This document shows positions 47,379-56,059 of a DNA stretch of 64,000 bases, piece after piece. The notes beneath the pieces were generated by a model. It worked only from the letters and a program-made list of their open reading frames with translations, did no database searches and had not been told where the DNA came from. The first letter of the stretch is position 1. The number at the start of each line of letters is the position of its first letter. The translations under genes were made by a program, and so were the position numbers. This DNA comes from Flavobacterium dauae (GTDB lineage Bacteria > Bacteroidota > Bacteroidia > Flavobacteriales > Flavobacteriaceae): the NCBI RefSeq assembly GCF_004151275.2, contig NZ_CP130821.1:1674001-1738000 (forward strand), read 5' to 3'.

Positions 47379-48146
47379 TTACTTTTTCCAAAATTTAATA
47401 CGCTTTTTGAAGCGTTGTTTTCGGTGGAATTTCATTTGAAATTCGCTGGTTAAATTCCATAACAAATCAAAAATTTCTTGCTCGGTTTTTTGTGTGTACA
47501 ATTTGGCATATTGGTTTGCCATAACGGCAATCATTTCTTTTTTAGGTGTTAATCGGCGTAAATTATACATACGTTTTTCAAACGACATTTGCGCGTGAAA
47601 CTGCATTCTGTTTAGATCAACCAAATAAAACGAATACGAATTGTCTGCATTTATTTTTATCAATGTGTTTCCTGGCGAATGATCTTTAAACTCTACTCCT
47701 GCTTCGTGTAATTTGTAGCAAAAAACGGTAAAAGCACGCAAAATTTCTTCGTGATTATCTAAATTAGGGTTTTCAACTAAATCTCTGTAAGTATATTCTG
47801 TAGCAATATGTTCGCAAACGTAGAAACTTTTTCCTAACCCCATTCCGTTAGCAAATTCGGCAAATGCAATGGGTTTTGGAGTTCCAATATCGTTATTCAA
47901 CAATCGTAAAGCATAATTATATGAACGTTTTGCTTTTGAATCGCGAATAAATCTATAAACAAACGAATTTAATAAATTAGGCTTTTTAAACGCTTTAATA
48001 TTCAGTAATTCATCATTTAAACGAAAAATCTTAATGGTATTTCGGCTTCCTTTAACCAAAAGTGTTCCTTGGTTATTAAAGTTTGTAAGTATCGTTTCAA
48101 TCTCCTTTTTTTGATCGATAAACTGCGGCTGTACAACTAACTTCAT
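47379..48146 (-). CDS. Kdo/LPS core kinase-like protein
   Basis: The protein has 255 residues with a compact kinase fold. K51 (NIKAFKK) is the likely ATP-anchoring lysine. The catalytic loop is EFKDHSPGNTLIK with D155 and N160, and D177 in VDLNRM is the metal-binding residue. This pattern resembles KdkA/WaaP/InaA kinases that phosphorylate LPS inner-core sugars. Its setting between glycosyltransferase genes supports that. The target sugar is inference. It is 1 base from the upstream GT2 gene, so they are co-transcribed. Confidence 0.85.
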   Translation of the reverse strand: MKLVVQPQFIDQKKEIETILTNFNNQGTLLVKGSRNTIKIFRLNDELLNIKAFKKPNLLNSFVYRFIRDSKAKRSYNYALRLLNNDIGTPKPIAFAEFANGMGLGKSFYVCEHIATEYTYRDLVENPNLDNHEEILRAFTVFCYKLHEAGVEFKDHSPGNTLIKINADNSYSFYLVDLNRMQFHAQMSFEKRMYNLRRLTPKKEMIAVMANQYAKLYTQKTEQEIFDLLWNLTSEFQMKFHRKQRFKKRIKFWKK

Positions 48147-48147
48147 T

Positions 48148-48933
48148 TTACAAATATTGCGAAATTCCTTTTTCTGTTCGTATAATTTTATTTTGGATTG
48201 ATTTATGCTGAATTAAATCGTTTTCTTGTAACTGATCGCGTGAATTTTCGGTGTGATAAATATGATACACAATACCCACATAACGCAGTCTTTTTGCTAA
48301 AACGCCTTTATTTCCTAACCGAATTACCAAATCGCTGTCTTCTCTGCCCCAACCTTCAAAATCTTCGTTGTATCCGTTAATTGCGATAAAATCTTCTCTC
48401 CAAAATGATACATTACATCCACGGAAATTAGATGAAAAACCTTCGTGTGGTTTGTACATTTTAGATAATAATTTATTATGAATGGTTCGGGATTTCTTTT
48501 TTAAATTCGGTGAAAAGAAATTGAATTTTGTTTTTTGTTCATCAAAAATTCTTGGTAATGCCTCTTTTGTAATAGTAGCACGTGTTCCGTACAAATATAC
48601 ATTTTTCTGAGCGTTTTCTTTATGATCGGCAATAAATTTGGGGTGCATAATGCAATCGCCATCAATCTGAATAATATAATCGCACGAACTTTTTGCAACG
48701 GCTTTATTTAAAATAATGGCTTTGCGAAAACCTTTATCTTCCTGCCAAACATGAAGTACCTTAAAGGTACTTTTTTTAATAAAATTATCGATAAGATTTT
48801 TGGTTTCTTCTGTAGAGCCATCATCGGCAATAAGCACTTCATCGGGCATTTCTGTTTGTTCAAAAATACTTTTAAAAATAAGTTCTAAAGCCTGTGGCCA
48901 GTTGTAGGTTGATATAAGTAAAGCTGTTTTCAA
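48148..48933 (-). CDS. glycosyltransferase family 2 with galactosyltransferase-like C-terminal segment
   Basis: The protein has 261 residues. LISTYNWPQALELIFKSI (6-23), IADDGSTEET (35-44) and metal motif D91-G-D93 in IQIDGDCIMHP are GT-A features; EGWGREDSDLVIRL (about 210-223) is the glycosyltransferase 7C element that binds donor sugar. There is no ATG; it starts at TTG followed by AAA ACA, 6 bases after the upstream gene stop. It forms an operon with 48940-49803 and the core kinase. Confidence 0.88.
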   Translation of the reverse strand: MKTALLISTYNWPQALELIFKSIFEQTEMPDEVLIADDGSTEETKNLIDNFIKKSTFKVLHVWQEDKGFRKAIILNKAVAKSSCDYIIQIDGDCIMHPKFIADHKENAQKNVYLYGTRATITKEALPRIFDEQKTKFNFFSPNLKKKSRTIHNKLLSKMYKPHEGFSSNFRGCNVSFWREDFIAINGYNEDFEGWGREDSDLVIRLGNKGVLAKRLRYVGIVYHIYHTENSRDQLQENDLIQHKSIQNKIIRTEKGISQYL

Positions 48934-48939
48934 AAAAAA

Positions 48940-49803
48940 TTATTTAAATAAATGTTTAAACCATTGACCAAAGTTCTTTTTAAAAATCCAAAGTTTAGAT
49001 TTTTTTAACTGCGGATTTTGAATAATATATTCTTTAATATCGTTTAAATTTTCACTTGGAAAATACCCTAAAGATTTCCATGTTTTGGGGTTTAAATAAA
49101 AAACATCTTTAATTTTATGATAATTATGCTCATTAGCTTTTAGCCATTTATCTAAAAAGGTATTATTAATTTCATCTTTATGTCCCCAATTCTCAAGTTT
49201 ATATCGCAATTCGCTTTCTGTTCTGGCCAATCCTTCATGTAACACATAGCTATTTATATAAATAACTTGTTCGCGGGTGTTTTTTGCACATTTATAATTG
49301 GGATAATTTGTAGCTACATAAAACTTTGTGGGTTCATCTACAAACAACAATCCTTTTTCTAGGTATTTAAAAGCATTTATATGAAAGCCTGCTATTTGAA
49401 TTTTTTTATTAATTGGTTGGTCTAAAAACCGATCATACTTTCTTAGTTTTTTTACAAAATCTATAAAATCTATAAAAATTTCATCAGAATCTACTTGAAT
49501 AATCCAATTTCCAATCCCCATTTTTTCGCCTAACATTTGACGTTCACGAGTATCATTTTCAATAGGTGAAAGTTCCGGAATATAAAAATCATCTCTATAA
49601 ATAATAATTTTCTTATCAACATCTATTTCCTCGATCCAAGAGAAAAACGATTCTTCTATTTTAAATTCATTCCCGGTCCACGTTCTATTTTTATAATCTA
49701 AAGCCAAAAAAATCTCATCAGATCCTTTATAAACCGATGGAATAGATTTCTTTAACTTTTGATAATCATAAGAAACCAAAAAGCCTGTTTGAATTTTTTT
49801 CAT
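48940..49803 (-). CDS. GT-A-like glycosyltransferase family protein
   Basis: The protein has 287 residues and no membrane segment. An N-terminal part with GFLVSYDYQKLKKSIPSVY and DEIFLALDY is followed by GNWIIQVDSDEIF with D105-S-D107, a likely metal site for a nucleotide sugar. The rest resembles no family I know well, though the C-terminal HEGLARTESEL is typical of distant GT2 relatives. First gene of a three-gene operon with a GT2 and the core kinase, so an LPS or surface-sugar role is likely. A TATATTTG -7-like element lies at 49936-49943, leaving a leader of about 130 nt. Confidence 0.75.
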   Translation of the reverse strand: MKKIQTGFLVSYDYQKLKKSIPSVYKGSDEIFLALDYKNRTWTGNEFKIEESFFSWIEEIDVDKKIIIYRDDFYIPELSPIENDTRERQMLGEKMGIGNWIIQVDSDEIFIDFIDFVKKLRKYDRFLDQPINKKIQIAGFHINAFKYLEKGLLFVDEPTKFYVATNYPNYKCAKNTREQVIYINSYVLHEGLARTESELRYKLENWGHKDEINNTFLDKWLKANEHNYHKIKDVFYLNPKTWKSLGYFPSENLNDIKEYIIQNPQLKKSKLWIFKKNFGQWFKHLFK

Positions 49804-50065
49804 AGAACAATCATATTTTATTTTTTAAGATCTTTTATATGGAATATAAATATTTTATATAGATAAACAAAACCATAAAAGTAACGTTTTAAAACAATGT
49901 TTATTATCTTAACTATGTTTTTCGTTAGTTAGTAGCAAATATACAAAAAATATTCTCCTTCTTATAATCAATAATTTTCCTAAACTATTATCATGTATCT
50001 GATGAATCCATTAAAAAAACTAATGATATAATGATTATTGTATTAATAAATATTAAAAACCAAAC

Positions 50066-51571
50066 TTAATTAGTTTCGGTTTTTGGTTTAAAACTTATCA
50101 GCAATAATAACAGCAAGGTTATCAATCCATTGACAATGATTAATTCGTTATCAAAAACATATCCGCTGAATAATATTTTAGAGTTGTTACTTATATATAA
50201 GGTAATAAATGGCGATGACAAGCAAATAAAAGGAACTAATTTATCGTACACTTTTCTTGATTTAAAAAACATTCCAAAGGTGAATAATCCCAATAACGGT
50301 CCGTAAGTGTATGACGCAATTTTAAAAATCATACTTACTACAGAGGCATCGTTTATAATGTTAAAAACCACAATAACACCAAACATAATAAAACAAAAAA
50401 TTAAATGAACCATTTTTCGAATCTTGACATTTTTAGCTTTTTGAACATTCTCGGGTTTATCCATCCCTAAAAAGTCAATACAAAAAGAGGTTGTTAGTGC
50501 CGTTAAAGCAGAATCGGTAGTAGCAAAAGTAGCAGCGATTAATCCTAATAAAAATACAACTGCCGGGAACAACGCCAAATGATGAAAAGCAATTTCGGGG
50601 AACAATAAATCGGTTCGTGGTTTTCCGGTAATGAAATCGGCAGGAACCGAAACTCCGTTTGCATCGGCATAAATGTAAAGCAACGCCCCTACTCCCAAGA
50701 AAAAAATGTTAATCAAAACAAAAATTCCTGTAAAAGTGAACATGTTTTTCTGCGCATCTTTAATATTGGCACAGCTTAAATTTTTCTGCATTAAATCTTG
50801 ATCTAACCCAGTCATTGCAATAGTTACAAACATTCCGCCTAAAAACTGTTTAATGAAATGAAAACGGCTATCAACGAAATCTTCCCAAAAGAAAATTTTG
50901 CTGTAACTGCTGTTTTTAACGGTTTCAAAAGCTTGTATTGCATTTAAATCTAAACTGTAACAAATAAAAATAATGGTTAAAATAACCGAACTTATCAAGA
51001 AAAACGTCTGCAAAGTATCGGTAATAATAATGGCTTTTAATCCTGATTTATAGGTATATGCGTAAATTAATGCGAGTGAAATTAATCCAGTTACAGCAAA
51101 GGGAATTCCAAAAGCATCGAACACAAACCGTTGAAAAACAATAACTACCAGATACAATCTAAAAGCCGAACCAATGATTCTACTAATCAGAAATATGGCG
51201 GCGGCGGTTTTGTAACTGTAAAATCCCAGTCGGTTTTCGAAATATTCGTAGATCGAAACCAAATTTAATCGATAATATAAAGGCAAAAGAACAGTCGCCG
51301 TAACAATGAACCCAACTGCGTTTCCCAAAACAAACTGAAAATATTTGAATTGCTCGCCACTTGGGGCACCAACTTCGCCCGGAACAGAAATAAAGGTTAC
51401 GCCCGAAAGTGCGGTACCGATCATTCCGAAGGCAACCAGATACCATTTTGAATTTTTATTTGCAGAGAAAAAGGCTGCATTGCTACTGTCTTTCCGACTT
51501 ACAAAATGCGAAATACCAATTAAAACGCTGAAATATATGATTAATATGGTTAAAATTACAATGGGAGTCAT
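50066..51571 (-). CDS. sodium:solute symporter (SSS family)
   Basis: The protein has 501 residues with about 13 membrane segments. Family features include GMIGTALSGVTFISVPGEVG (about 51-70), MTGLDQDLMQKNLSC (about 258-272) and a GLIAATFATTDSALTALTTSFCIDF segment (about 346-370) that matches the sodium site helix. Such proteins import sugars, amino acids, vitamins or ions with sodium; the substrate is not evident. It is a single gene divergent from recR with mirrored TATTTTTG elements (51587-51594 here). Confidence 0.93.
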   Translation of the reverse strand: MTPIVILTILIIYFSVLIGISHFVSRKDSSNAAFFSANKNSKWYLVAFGMIGTALSGVTFISVPGEVGAPSGEQFKYFQFVLGNAVGFIVTATVLLPLYYRLNLVSIYEYFENRLGFYSYKTAAAIFLISRIIGSAFRLYLVVIVFQRFVFDAFGIPFAVTGLISLALIYAYTYKSGLKAIIITDTLQTFFLISSVILTIIFICYSLDLNAIQAFETVKNSSYSKIFFWEDFVDSRFHFIKQFLGGMFVTIAMTGLDQDLMQKNLSCANIKDAQKNMFTFTGIFVLINIFFLGVGALLYIYADANGVSVPADFITGKPRTDLLFPEIAFHHLALFPAVVFLLGLIAATFATTDSALTALTTSFCIDFLGMDKPENVQKAKNVKIRKMVHLIFCFIMFGVIVVFNIINDASVVSMIFKIASYTYGPLLGLFTFGMFFKSRKVYDKLVPFICLSSPFITLYISNNSKILFSGYVFDNELIIVNGLITLLLLLLISFKPKTETN

Positions 51572-51650
51572 TTCTTAAAATTTTATCAAAAATAACTATT
51601 TTATTGTAGTTGCATTAAAAAGCATCGCTTAATTTTCAAGTAAAATTTAG

Positions 51651-51658
51651 TATTTTTG
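51651..51658 (+). promoter_or_regulatory. promoter -7 element of recR, very close to the start codon
   Basis: TATTTTTG ends 4 bases before the recR ATG at 51663. Transcription starting 5-8 bases after this element would give a leaderless or nearly leaderless mRNA. No -33 TTG is obvious. Confidence 0.45.
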
Positions 51659-51662
51659 CTGA

Positions 51663-52280
51663 ATGGATTTTCCTTCAAAATTATTAGAAAACGCTGTAAA
51701 CGAAATGGCGCAGTTGCCCGGAATTGGCAAACGTACGGCATTGCGTTTGGTTTTGCATTTATTACGACAACCCATTGAACAAACTACCAGTTTAACAACG
51801 GCATTGGACTTGTTGCGAAACGAAATTAAATACTGCAAAAGCTGTTATGCAATATCGGACACTAATTTGTGCGAAATCTGCGAAAAACCGTCGCGCGATC
51901 ACTCGATAATTTGTGTGGTGGAAGATGTTCGCGACGTAATGGCGTTAGAAAACACGCAGCTTTACAAAGGAATTTACCATGTTTTAGGCGGAAAGATTTC
52001 TCCGATTGATGGTGTGGGTCCTAACCAATTGAACATTTTACCATTGATTGAAAAAGTAAAAAATGGCGGTGTTACTGAAATTATTTTTGCTTTGAGTTCT
52101 ACTATGGAAGGCGACACTACTAACTTTTACATTTACAAGCAGATTAAAGATTACGAAATTATTACATCGACTATTGCACGTGGAATCGCCGTTGGCGACG
52201 AACTGCAATATGCCGACGAAGTTACTTTAGGACGGAGTTTAATTCACCGTGTTCCGTTTGAAAGTAGTTTAAAGGTTTAG
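51663..52280 (+). CDS. recR: recombination mediator RecR
   Basis: RecR loads RecA on gapped DNA together with RecO and RecF. The 205 residues are normal. An N-terminal helix-hairpin-helix ([13 protein letters not shown], 18-30), a zinc finger with C58, C61, C70 and C73, and a Toprim domain ([12 protein letters not shown], about 86-97; [11 protein letters not shown], about 145-155) are all present. No DNA polymerase III tau or YbaB gene is adjacent, unlike in many other bacteria. Confidence 0.97.
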   Translation: MDFPSKLLENAVNEMAQLPGIGKRTALRLVLHLLRQPIEQTTSLTTALDLLRNEIKYCKSCYAISDTNLCEICEKPSRDHSIICVVEDVRDVMALENTQLYKGIYHVLGGKISPIDGVGPNQLNILPLIEKVKNGGVTEIIFALSSTMEGDTTNFYIYKQIKDYEIITSTIARGIAVGDELQYADEVTLGRSLIHRVPFESSLKV

Positions 52281-52287
52281 CGTTGTC

Positions 52288-52809
52288 TTATTTATATCTT
52301 TCACTAGATTTAATATCTCTATCTAAAATTTCAACAGCTTGTGTTTCATACTTTCTTATTTCTTCTAAACTAAAATTAGGATCGTTTGTTTCAACAGAAA
52401 TCAATTCGTTATCTTTAAAATAAGCAGTTGTTTTGTAAACATATTTCTTGTTCTCAAGTTCTTTTATATACTTTACAAGTTGATTATCTTTAAAATACAA
52501 ACTAAAATATAAATCTTCGTGTTTTCTTTTATTTAAGTAATTATCTCCATACCAATAATTAAAATATTGATCGTTATTTTTATTCCAAGCAGTATATTCA
52601 CTAAAACCGCCAATAGTTTTCCTAAATAACTTAAATTTCTTTTTTGTTATCGAACCAGATGCTTGTATATCTCCTATATCAATGGATAAGCTATCTTGTT
52701 CATATGAATAAATATATCTTTCAATTAATTGAGTATATGAAACAGAATCCGTTTGAGAATAAATAGAATTACTCAAAAAAATTGATATTAACAGTAAAAG
52801 TAATTTCAT
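52288..52809 (-). CDS. secreted hypothetical protein
   Basis: The protein has 173 residues. A signal peptide (1-18, cleaved after SIYS) leads to a mature part rich in Tyr, Lys, Asp and Asn. It has no recognised domain; the pattern of short charged strands (FYFKDNQLVKYIKELENKKYVYKTTAYFKDNELI-like repeats around 100-135) suggests an extracellular beta-rich protein. Its promoter lies inside the end of the CHY gene upstream. Function is unknown. Confidence 0.65.
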   Translation of the reverse strand: MKLLLLLISIFLSNSIYSQTDSVSYTQLIERYIYSYEQDSLSIDIGDIQASGSITKKKFKLFRKTIGGFSEYTAWNKNNDQYFNYWYGDNYLNKRKHEDLYFSLYFKDNQLVKYIKELENKKYVYKTTAYFKDNELISVETNDPNFSLEEIRKYETQAVEILDRDIKSSERYK

Positions 52810-52827
52810 CTTATTGAAGGTTTAAAA

Positions 52828-52860
52828 CAAATATAAAACTAAACTTTTTCAAAATACAAA
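52828..52860 (-). promoter_or_regulatory. promoter of the secreted protein gene
   Basis: On the minus strand TTTG (52860-52857), a 21-base spacer and TATATTTG (52835-52828) lie 18 bases before the start. The -33 is within the 3-prime end of the CHY gene. Confidence 0.65.
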
Positions 52861-53258
52861 TGATAATGTAAACTACAACCTGGATTAAAATTAGATTTAC
52901 AAGAAGTACATTTATTACCGCTGTTTATGTATTCGGTAATAGTTAATTCTTGTTTGCAAACACCACATAAAATTGCTTTTTGATCATGCTCGGCTACACT
53001 CCAAACCTGTGGTTTATGTAATTCGGCTTCTTGATGACATTTATAACAAGGATAATATTTTTTGCAGCATTTAAACTTTATTGCAATAATATCTAATTGA
53101 GAATGATAATGAACACAACGTGTTTCATTGTCAACAATTTGTCCGTAAACTTTTATACTATCTTTCGATTTGTTAGTATCAACGGCTGTTTTTTGCTTCG
53201 ACTTGTCACAGGATAGTAGTGAAAATAGTATACAAATGGCAAATATAATTTTATACAT
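52839..53258 (-). CDS. CHY-type zinc finger lipoprotein
   Basis: The protein has 139 residues. A lipoprotein signal ends at C17 (LLSC). The mature part is a CHY zinc finger: CVHYH (C48, H50, H52), C64-C65, CYKCH (C71, C74, H75), CGVC (C98, C101), CTSC (C117, C120) and CSLHYH (C128, H131, H133). These ligands could hold up to three zinc ions. CHY proteins I know of, such as yeast Hot13 relatives, are not lipid-anchored; an export signal suggests a role in periplasmic or surface metal or thiol chemistry. TATCTTTG at 53278-53285 is a likely -7 element. Confidence 0.85.
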   Translation of the reverse strand: MYKIIFAICILFSLLSCDKSKQKTAVDTNKSKDSIKVYGQIVDNETRCVHYHSQLDIIAIKFKCCKKYYPCYKCHQEAELHKPQVWSVAEHDQKAILCGVCKQELTITEYINSGNKCTSCKSNFNPGCSLHYHLYFEKV

Positions 53259-53277
53259 TGTTTTTACTTTTTTGTTT

Positions 53278-53285
53278 CAAAGATA
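53278..53285 (-). promoter_or_regulatory. promoter -7 element of the CHY lipoprotein gene
   Basis: The minus strand reads TATCTTTG 20 bases before the start codon. No good -33 TTG is present. Confidence 0.4.
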
Positions 53286-53333
53286 TTTTTTGAACTTAAT
53301 AATATAATTTACAATCAACTTAAATAGAAATCA

Positions 53334-53368
53334 AAAAAACGAATGAGTTTAAATTCATTCGCTTTTTT
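53334..53368 (-). terminator. terminator of prfC
   Basis: AAAAAACGAATGA, 7- to 8-base loop, TCATTCG then a bulged C and TTTTTT. It lies 5 bases after the stop. Confidence 0.75.
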
Positions 53369-53372
53369 GCTA

Positions 53373-54965
53373 TTACAAAATTCGTTCTGAAACGTAATCT
53401 AATTTTACGGTTGGATATTTACTTTGGGTCATTTGAATAGAAAATTCAGAATCTGCCAAGAAAACCAATTGTCCTGCTTTATCTTTTGCCAAGAATTTTT
53501 GTTTTACACGTTTAAATTCTGCAAATTCTTCGTTTTTGGGATCTTCTGGTCGTACCCAACACGCTTTAAATGCGGGGAAATTTTCGTAGGTACATTTTGC
53601 ACCGTACTCGTGTTCTAATCGGTATTGAATAACTTCGTATTGTAGGGCACCAACGGTTCCAATAACTTTACGTCCGTTTAATTCTAAAGTAAACAACTGC
53701 GCCACACCTTCGTCCATTAACTGATCGATTCCTTTTTCCAACTGTTTTGATTTCATTGGATCGGCATTGTTAATGTAACGGAAATGTTCTGGAGAGAACG
53801 ATGGTATTCCACGGAAATTCATCAATTCGCCTTCGGTTAAGGTATCGCCAATTTTAAAGTTTCCGGTATCGTGCAAACCAACAATATCGCCGGCATACGA
53901 AATATCAACAATTTCTTTCTTTTCGGCAAAAAACGCATTCGGACTCGAAAATTTTAAATTTTTACCCAAACGAACGTGCGTATAAGGTTTGTTACGTTCA
54001 AAAGTTCCCGAAACAATTTTGATAAACGCTAAACGGTCGCGGTGCTTAGGATCCATATTTGCGTGGATTTTAAACACGAAACCTGCAAATTTATTTTCAT
54101 CGGGTTGAACTGTTCTGGTATCAGAATCTTTTGGACGTGGCGACGGAGCGATATCAATAAAACAATCTAACAATTCGCGCACACCGAAATTATTTAAGGC
54201 AGATCCAAAGAAAACCGGCTGTATATCGCCATTAATATAATCTTCACGATTAAATTCTGGATACACTTCTGCAACCAATTCTAGTTCTTCACGCAGTTTC
54301 GTAGCAGCTTTCCCTCCTACTAATTTATCCAAAACTTCGTCTTCTAAATTATCAACCGTAATTACATCATCAATATTTTTGCGGCTGTCCTCAGAAAACA
54401 GGTTTATGTTCTTTTCCCAAATATTGTAAATCCCTTGAAAATCGTATCCCATACCAATTGGGAACGATAAAGGTGTAACTTTCAATCCTAATTTCTGCTC
54501 CACCTCATCTAACAAATCAAAAGCATCTTTACCTTCGCGGTCTAATTTGTTAATAAACACAATCATAGGTATGTTGCGCATTCTACAAACTTCAACCAGC
54601 TTTTCGGTTTGTTCCTCTACCCCTTTTGCAACGTCGATTACCACAATAACAGAATCTACCGCAGTAAGTGTTCTAAAAGTATCTTCGGCAAAATCTTTGT
54701 GTCCGGGTGTATCTAAAATATTAACTTTTTTATCTTTGTAATTAAACGCAAGAACCGAAGTTGCCACCGAAATTCCACGCTGACGCTCAATTTCCATAAA
54801 ATCGGATGTTGCACCTTTTTTAATTTTATTACTTTTTACGGCACCGGCTTCCTGAATTGCACCACCAAACAAAAGCAGTTTTTCTGTTAAGGTTGTTTTA
54901 CCGGCATCGGGATGCGCAATAACCGCAAAGGTTCTTCTTTTTAATATTTCGTCTTTAAAACTCAT
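53373..54965 (-). CDS. prfC: peptide chain release factor 3
   Basis: RF3 is the GTPase that recycles RF1 and RF2 from the ribosome after termination. The protein has 530 residues from ATG 54965 (MSFKDEILKRRTFAVIAHPD); 37 upstream in-frame codons have no family match. G1 is AHPDAGKTT, the switch has RGISVATSV, then DTPGH and NKLDRE. The domain II and III sequence continues to the normal end. The gene is not linked to other translation genes here. Confidence 0.96.
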   Translation of the reverse strand: MSFKDEILKRRTFAVIAHPDAGKTTLTEKLLLFGGAIQEAGAVKSNKIKKGATSDFMEIERQRGISVATSVLAFNYKDKKVNILDTPGHKDFAEDTFRTLTAVDSVIVVIDVAKGVEEQTEKLVEVCRMRNIPMIVFINKLDREGKDAFDLLDEVEQKLGLKVTPLSFPIGMGYDFQGIYNIWEKNINLFSEDSRKNIDDVITVDNLEDEVLDKLVGGKAATKLREELELVAEVYPEFNREDYINGDIQPVFFGSALNNFGVRELLDCFIDIAPSPRPKDSDTRTVQPDENKFAGFVFKIHANMDPKHRDRLAFIKIVSGTFERNKPYTHVRLGKNLKFSSPNAFFAEKKEIVDISYAGDIVGLHDTGNFKIGDTLTEGELMNFRGIPSFSPEHFRYINNADPMKSKQLEKGIDQLMDEGVAQLFTLELNGRKVIGTVGALQYEVIQYRLEHEYGAKCTYENFPAFKACWVRPEDPKNEEFAEFKRVKQKFLAKDKAGQLVFLADSEFSIQMTQSKYPTVKLDYVSERIL

Positions 54966-55049
54966 TACTGTGTACTTAGGTTTGCAAAAATAGGATTTTA
55001 TTGACAGATACTGAAAGTTATCATTAAAAATACGCCAATATAAAAAAGT

Positions 55050-55085
55050 AAAGGGTTTAACTGAATAATCAGTCAAACCCTTTTT
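55050..55085 (-). terminator. terminator of the transketolase operon
   Basis: AAAGGGTTT, short internal mismatch and AACTG...CAGT, AAACCCTTT stem, with a T-rich tract on the minus strand, 20 bases after the stop. Confidence 0.75.
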
Positions 55086-55105
55086 ATCAGCTTACTATTT
55101 TACTA

Positions 55106-56059
55106 CTATTTTCTGGTAATAACTTTTTTAGCTTTTTCAATGATTGATTTAGCGTTTAAACCATATTTTTCCATTAAAGCTTCTGGTGTTCCCGATTCTC
55201 CAAAAACATCGTTTACTGCGACAAATTCTTGAGGTGTTGGTTTGTTTAAAGCTAAAACTCCCGAAATGCTTTCGCCTAAGCCACCTAAATAATTATGCTC
55301 TTCGGCAGTTACGATACAACCTGTTTTAGCAACCGATTTTAAAATGGTTTCTTCATCTAACGGTTTAATGGTATGCACGTTGATAACCTCAGCAGAAATT
55401 CCCTCTTTTTCTAACTCTTCGGCAGCTTGTAACGCTTCCCAAACCAAATGACCTGTTGCTACAATGGTAACATCGGTTCCTTCTGAAAGTACTACGGCTT
55501 TACCAATTTCAAACGGTAGATCTTCCGGAATAAAATTAGGAACTACAGGGCGACCAAAACGTAAATAAACCGGACCTTTATGATCGGCAATTGCTAACGT
55601 TGCTGCTTTTGTTTGGTTGTAATCACAAGTATTAATTACGGTTACACCCGGTAACATTTTCATTAAACCGATGTCTTCTAAAATTTGATGCGTTGCACCG
55701 TCTTCACCTAAAGTTAATCCGGCATGCGATGCACAAATTTTTACATTTTTCTCTGAATAGGCAACCGATTGGCGAATTTGATCGTACACACGACCCGTTG
55801 AAAAATTGGCAAATGTTCCTGTAAACGGAATTTTACCGCCAATAGTCATTCCGGCAGCCAAACCAATCATATTAGCTTCGGCAATTCCTACCTGAAAAAA
55901 ACGTTCTGGATGATTCTTTTTAAAATCGTCCATTTTTAATGATCCAATTAAATCGGCACACAACGCCACAACGTTTTCGTTTTTTTGACCTAATTCTGTT
56001 AATCCTGCCCCAAAACCAGAGCGTGTATCTTTACTACCTAAGTTTGTATATTTTTTCAT
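55106..56059 (-). CDS. transketolase, C-terminal subunit
   Basis: The protein has 317 residues and carries the pyrimidine-binding and C-terminal domains of transketolase: GIAEANMIGLAAGM (about 57-70), HAGLTLGEDGATHQ (about 115-128) and IVTAEEHNYLGGLG (about 255-268). It pairs with the N-terminal subunit at 57535-58383 to move two-carbon units in the pentose phosphate pathway. The start overlaps the stop of the intervening gene (TAATG), so translation is coupled to that gene and not to its own partner. Confidence 0.94.
   Translation of the reverse strand: MKKYTNLGSKDTRSGFGAGLTELGQKNENVVALCADLIGSLKMDDFKKNHPERFFQVGIAEANMIGLAAGMTIGGKIPFTGTFANFSTGRVYDQIRQSVAYSEKNVKICASHAGLTLGEDGATHQILEDIGLMKMLPGVTVINTCDYNQTKAATLAIADHKGPVYLRFGRPVVPNFIPEDLPFEIGKAVVLSEGTDVTIVATGHLVWEALQAAEELEKEGISAEVINVHTIKPLDEETILKSVAKTGCIVTAEEHNYLGGLGESISGVLALNKPTPQEFVAVNDVFGESGTPEALMEKYGLNAKSIIEKAKKVITRK

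Noticed and set aside
54966..55076. A 37-codon N-terminal extension of RF3
   Set aside because: The RF3 family starts at MSFKDEI-type sequence; the extension lies across a likely -7 element (TATTTTTG at 54985-54992).
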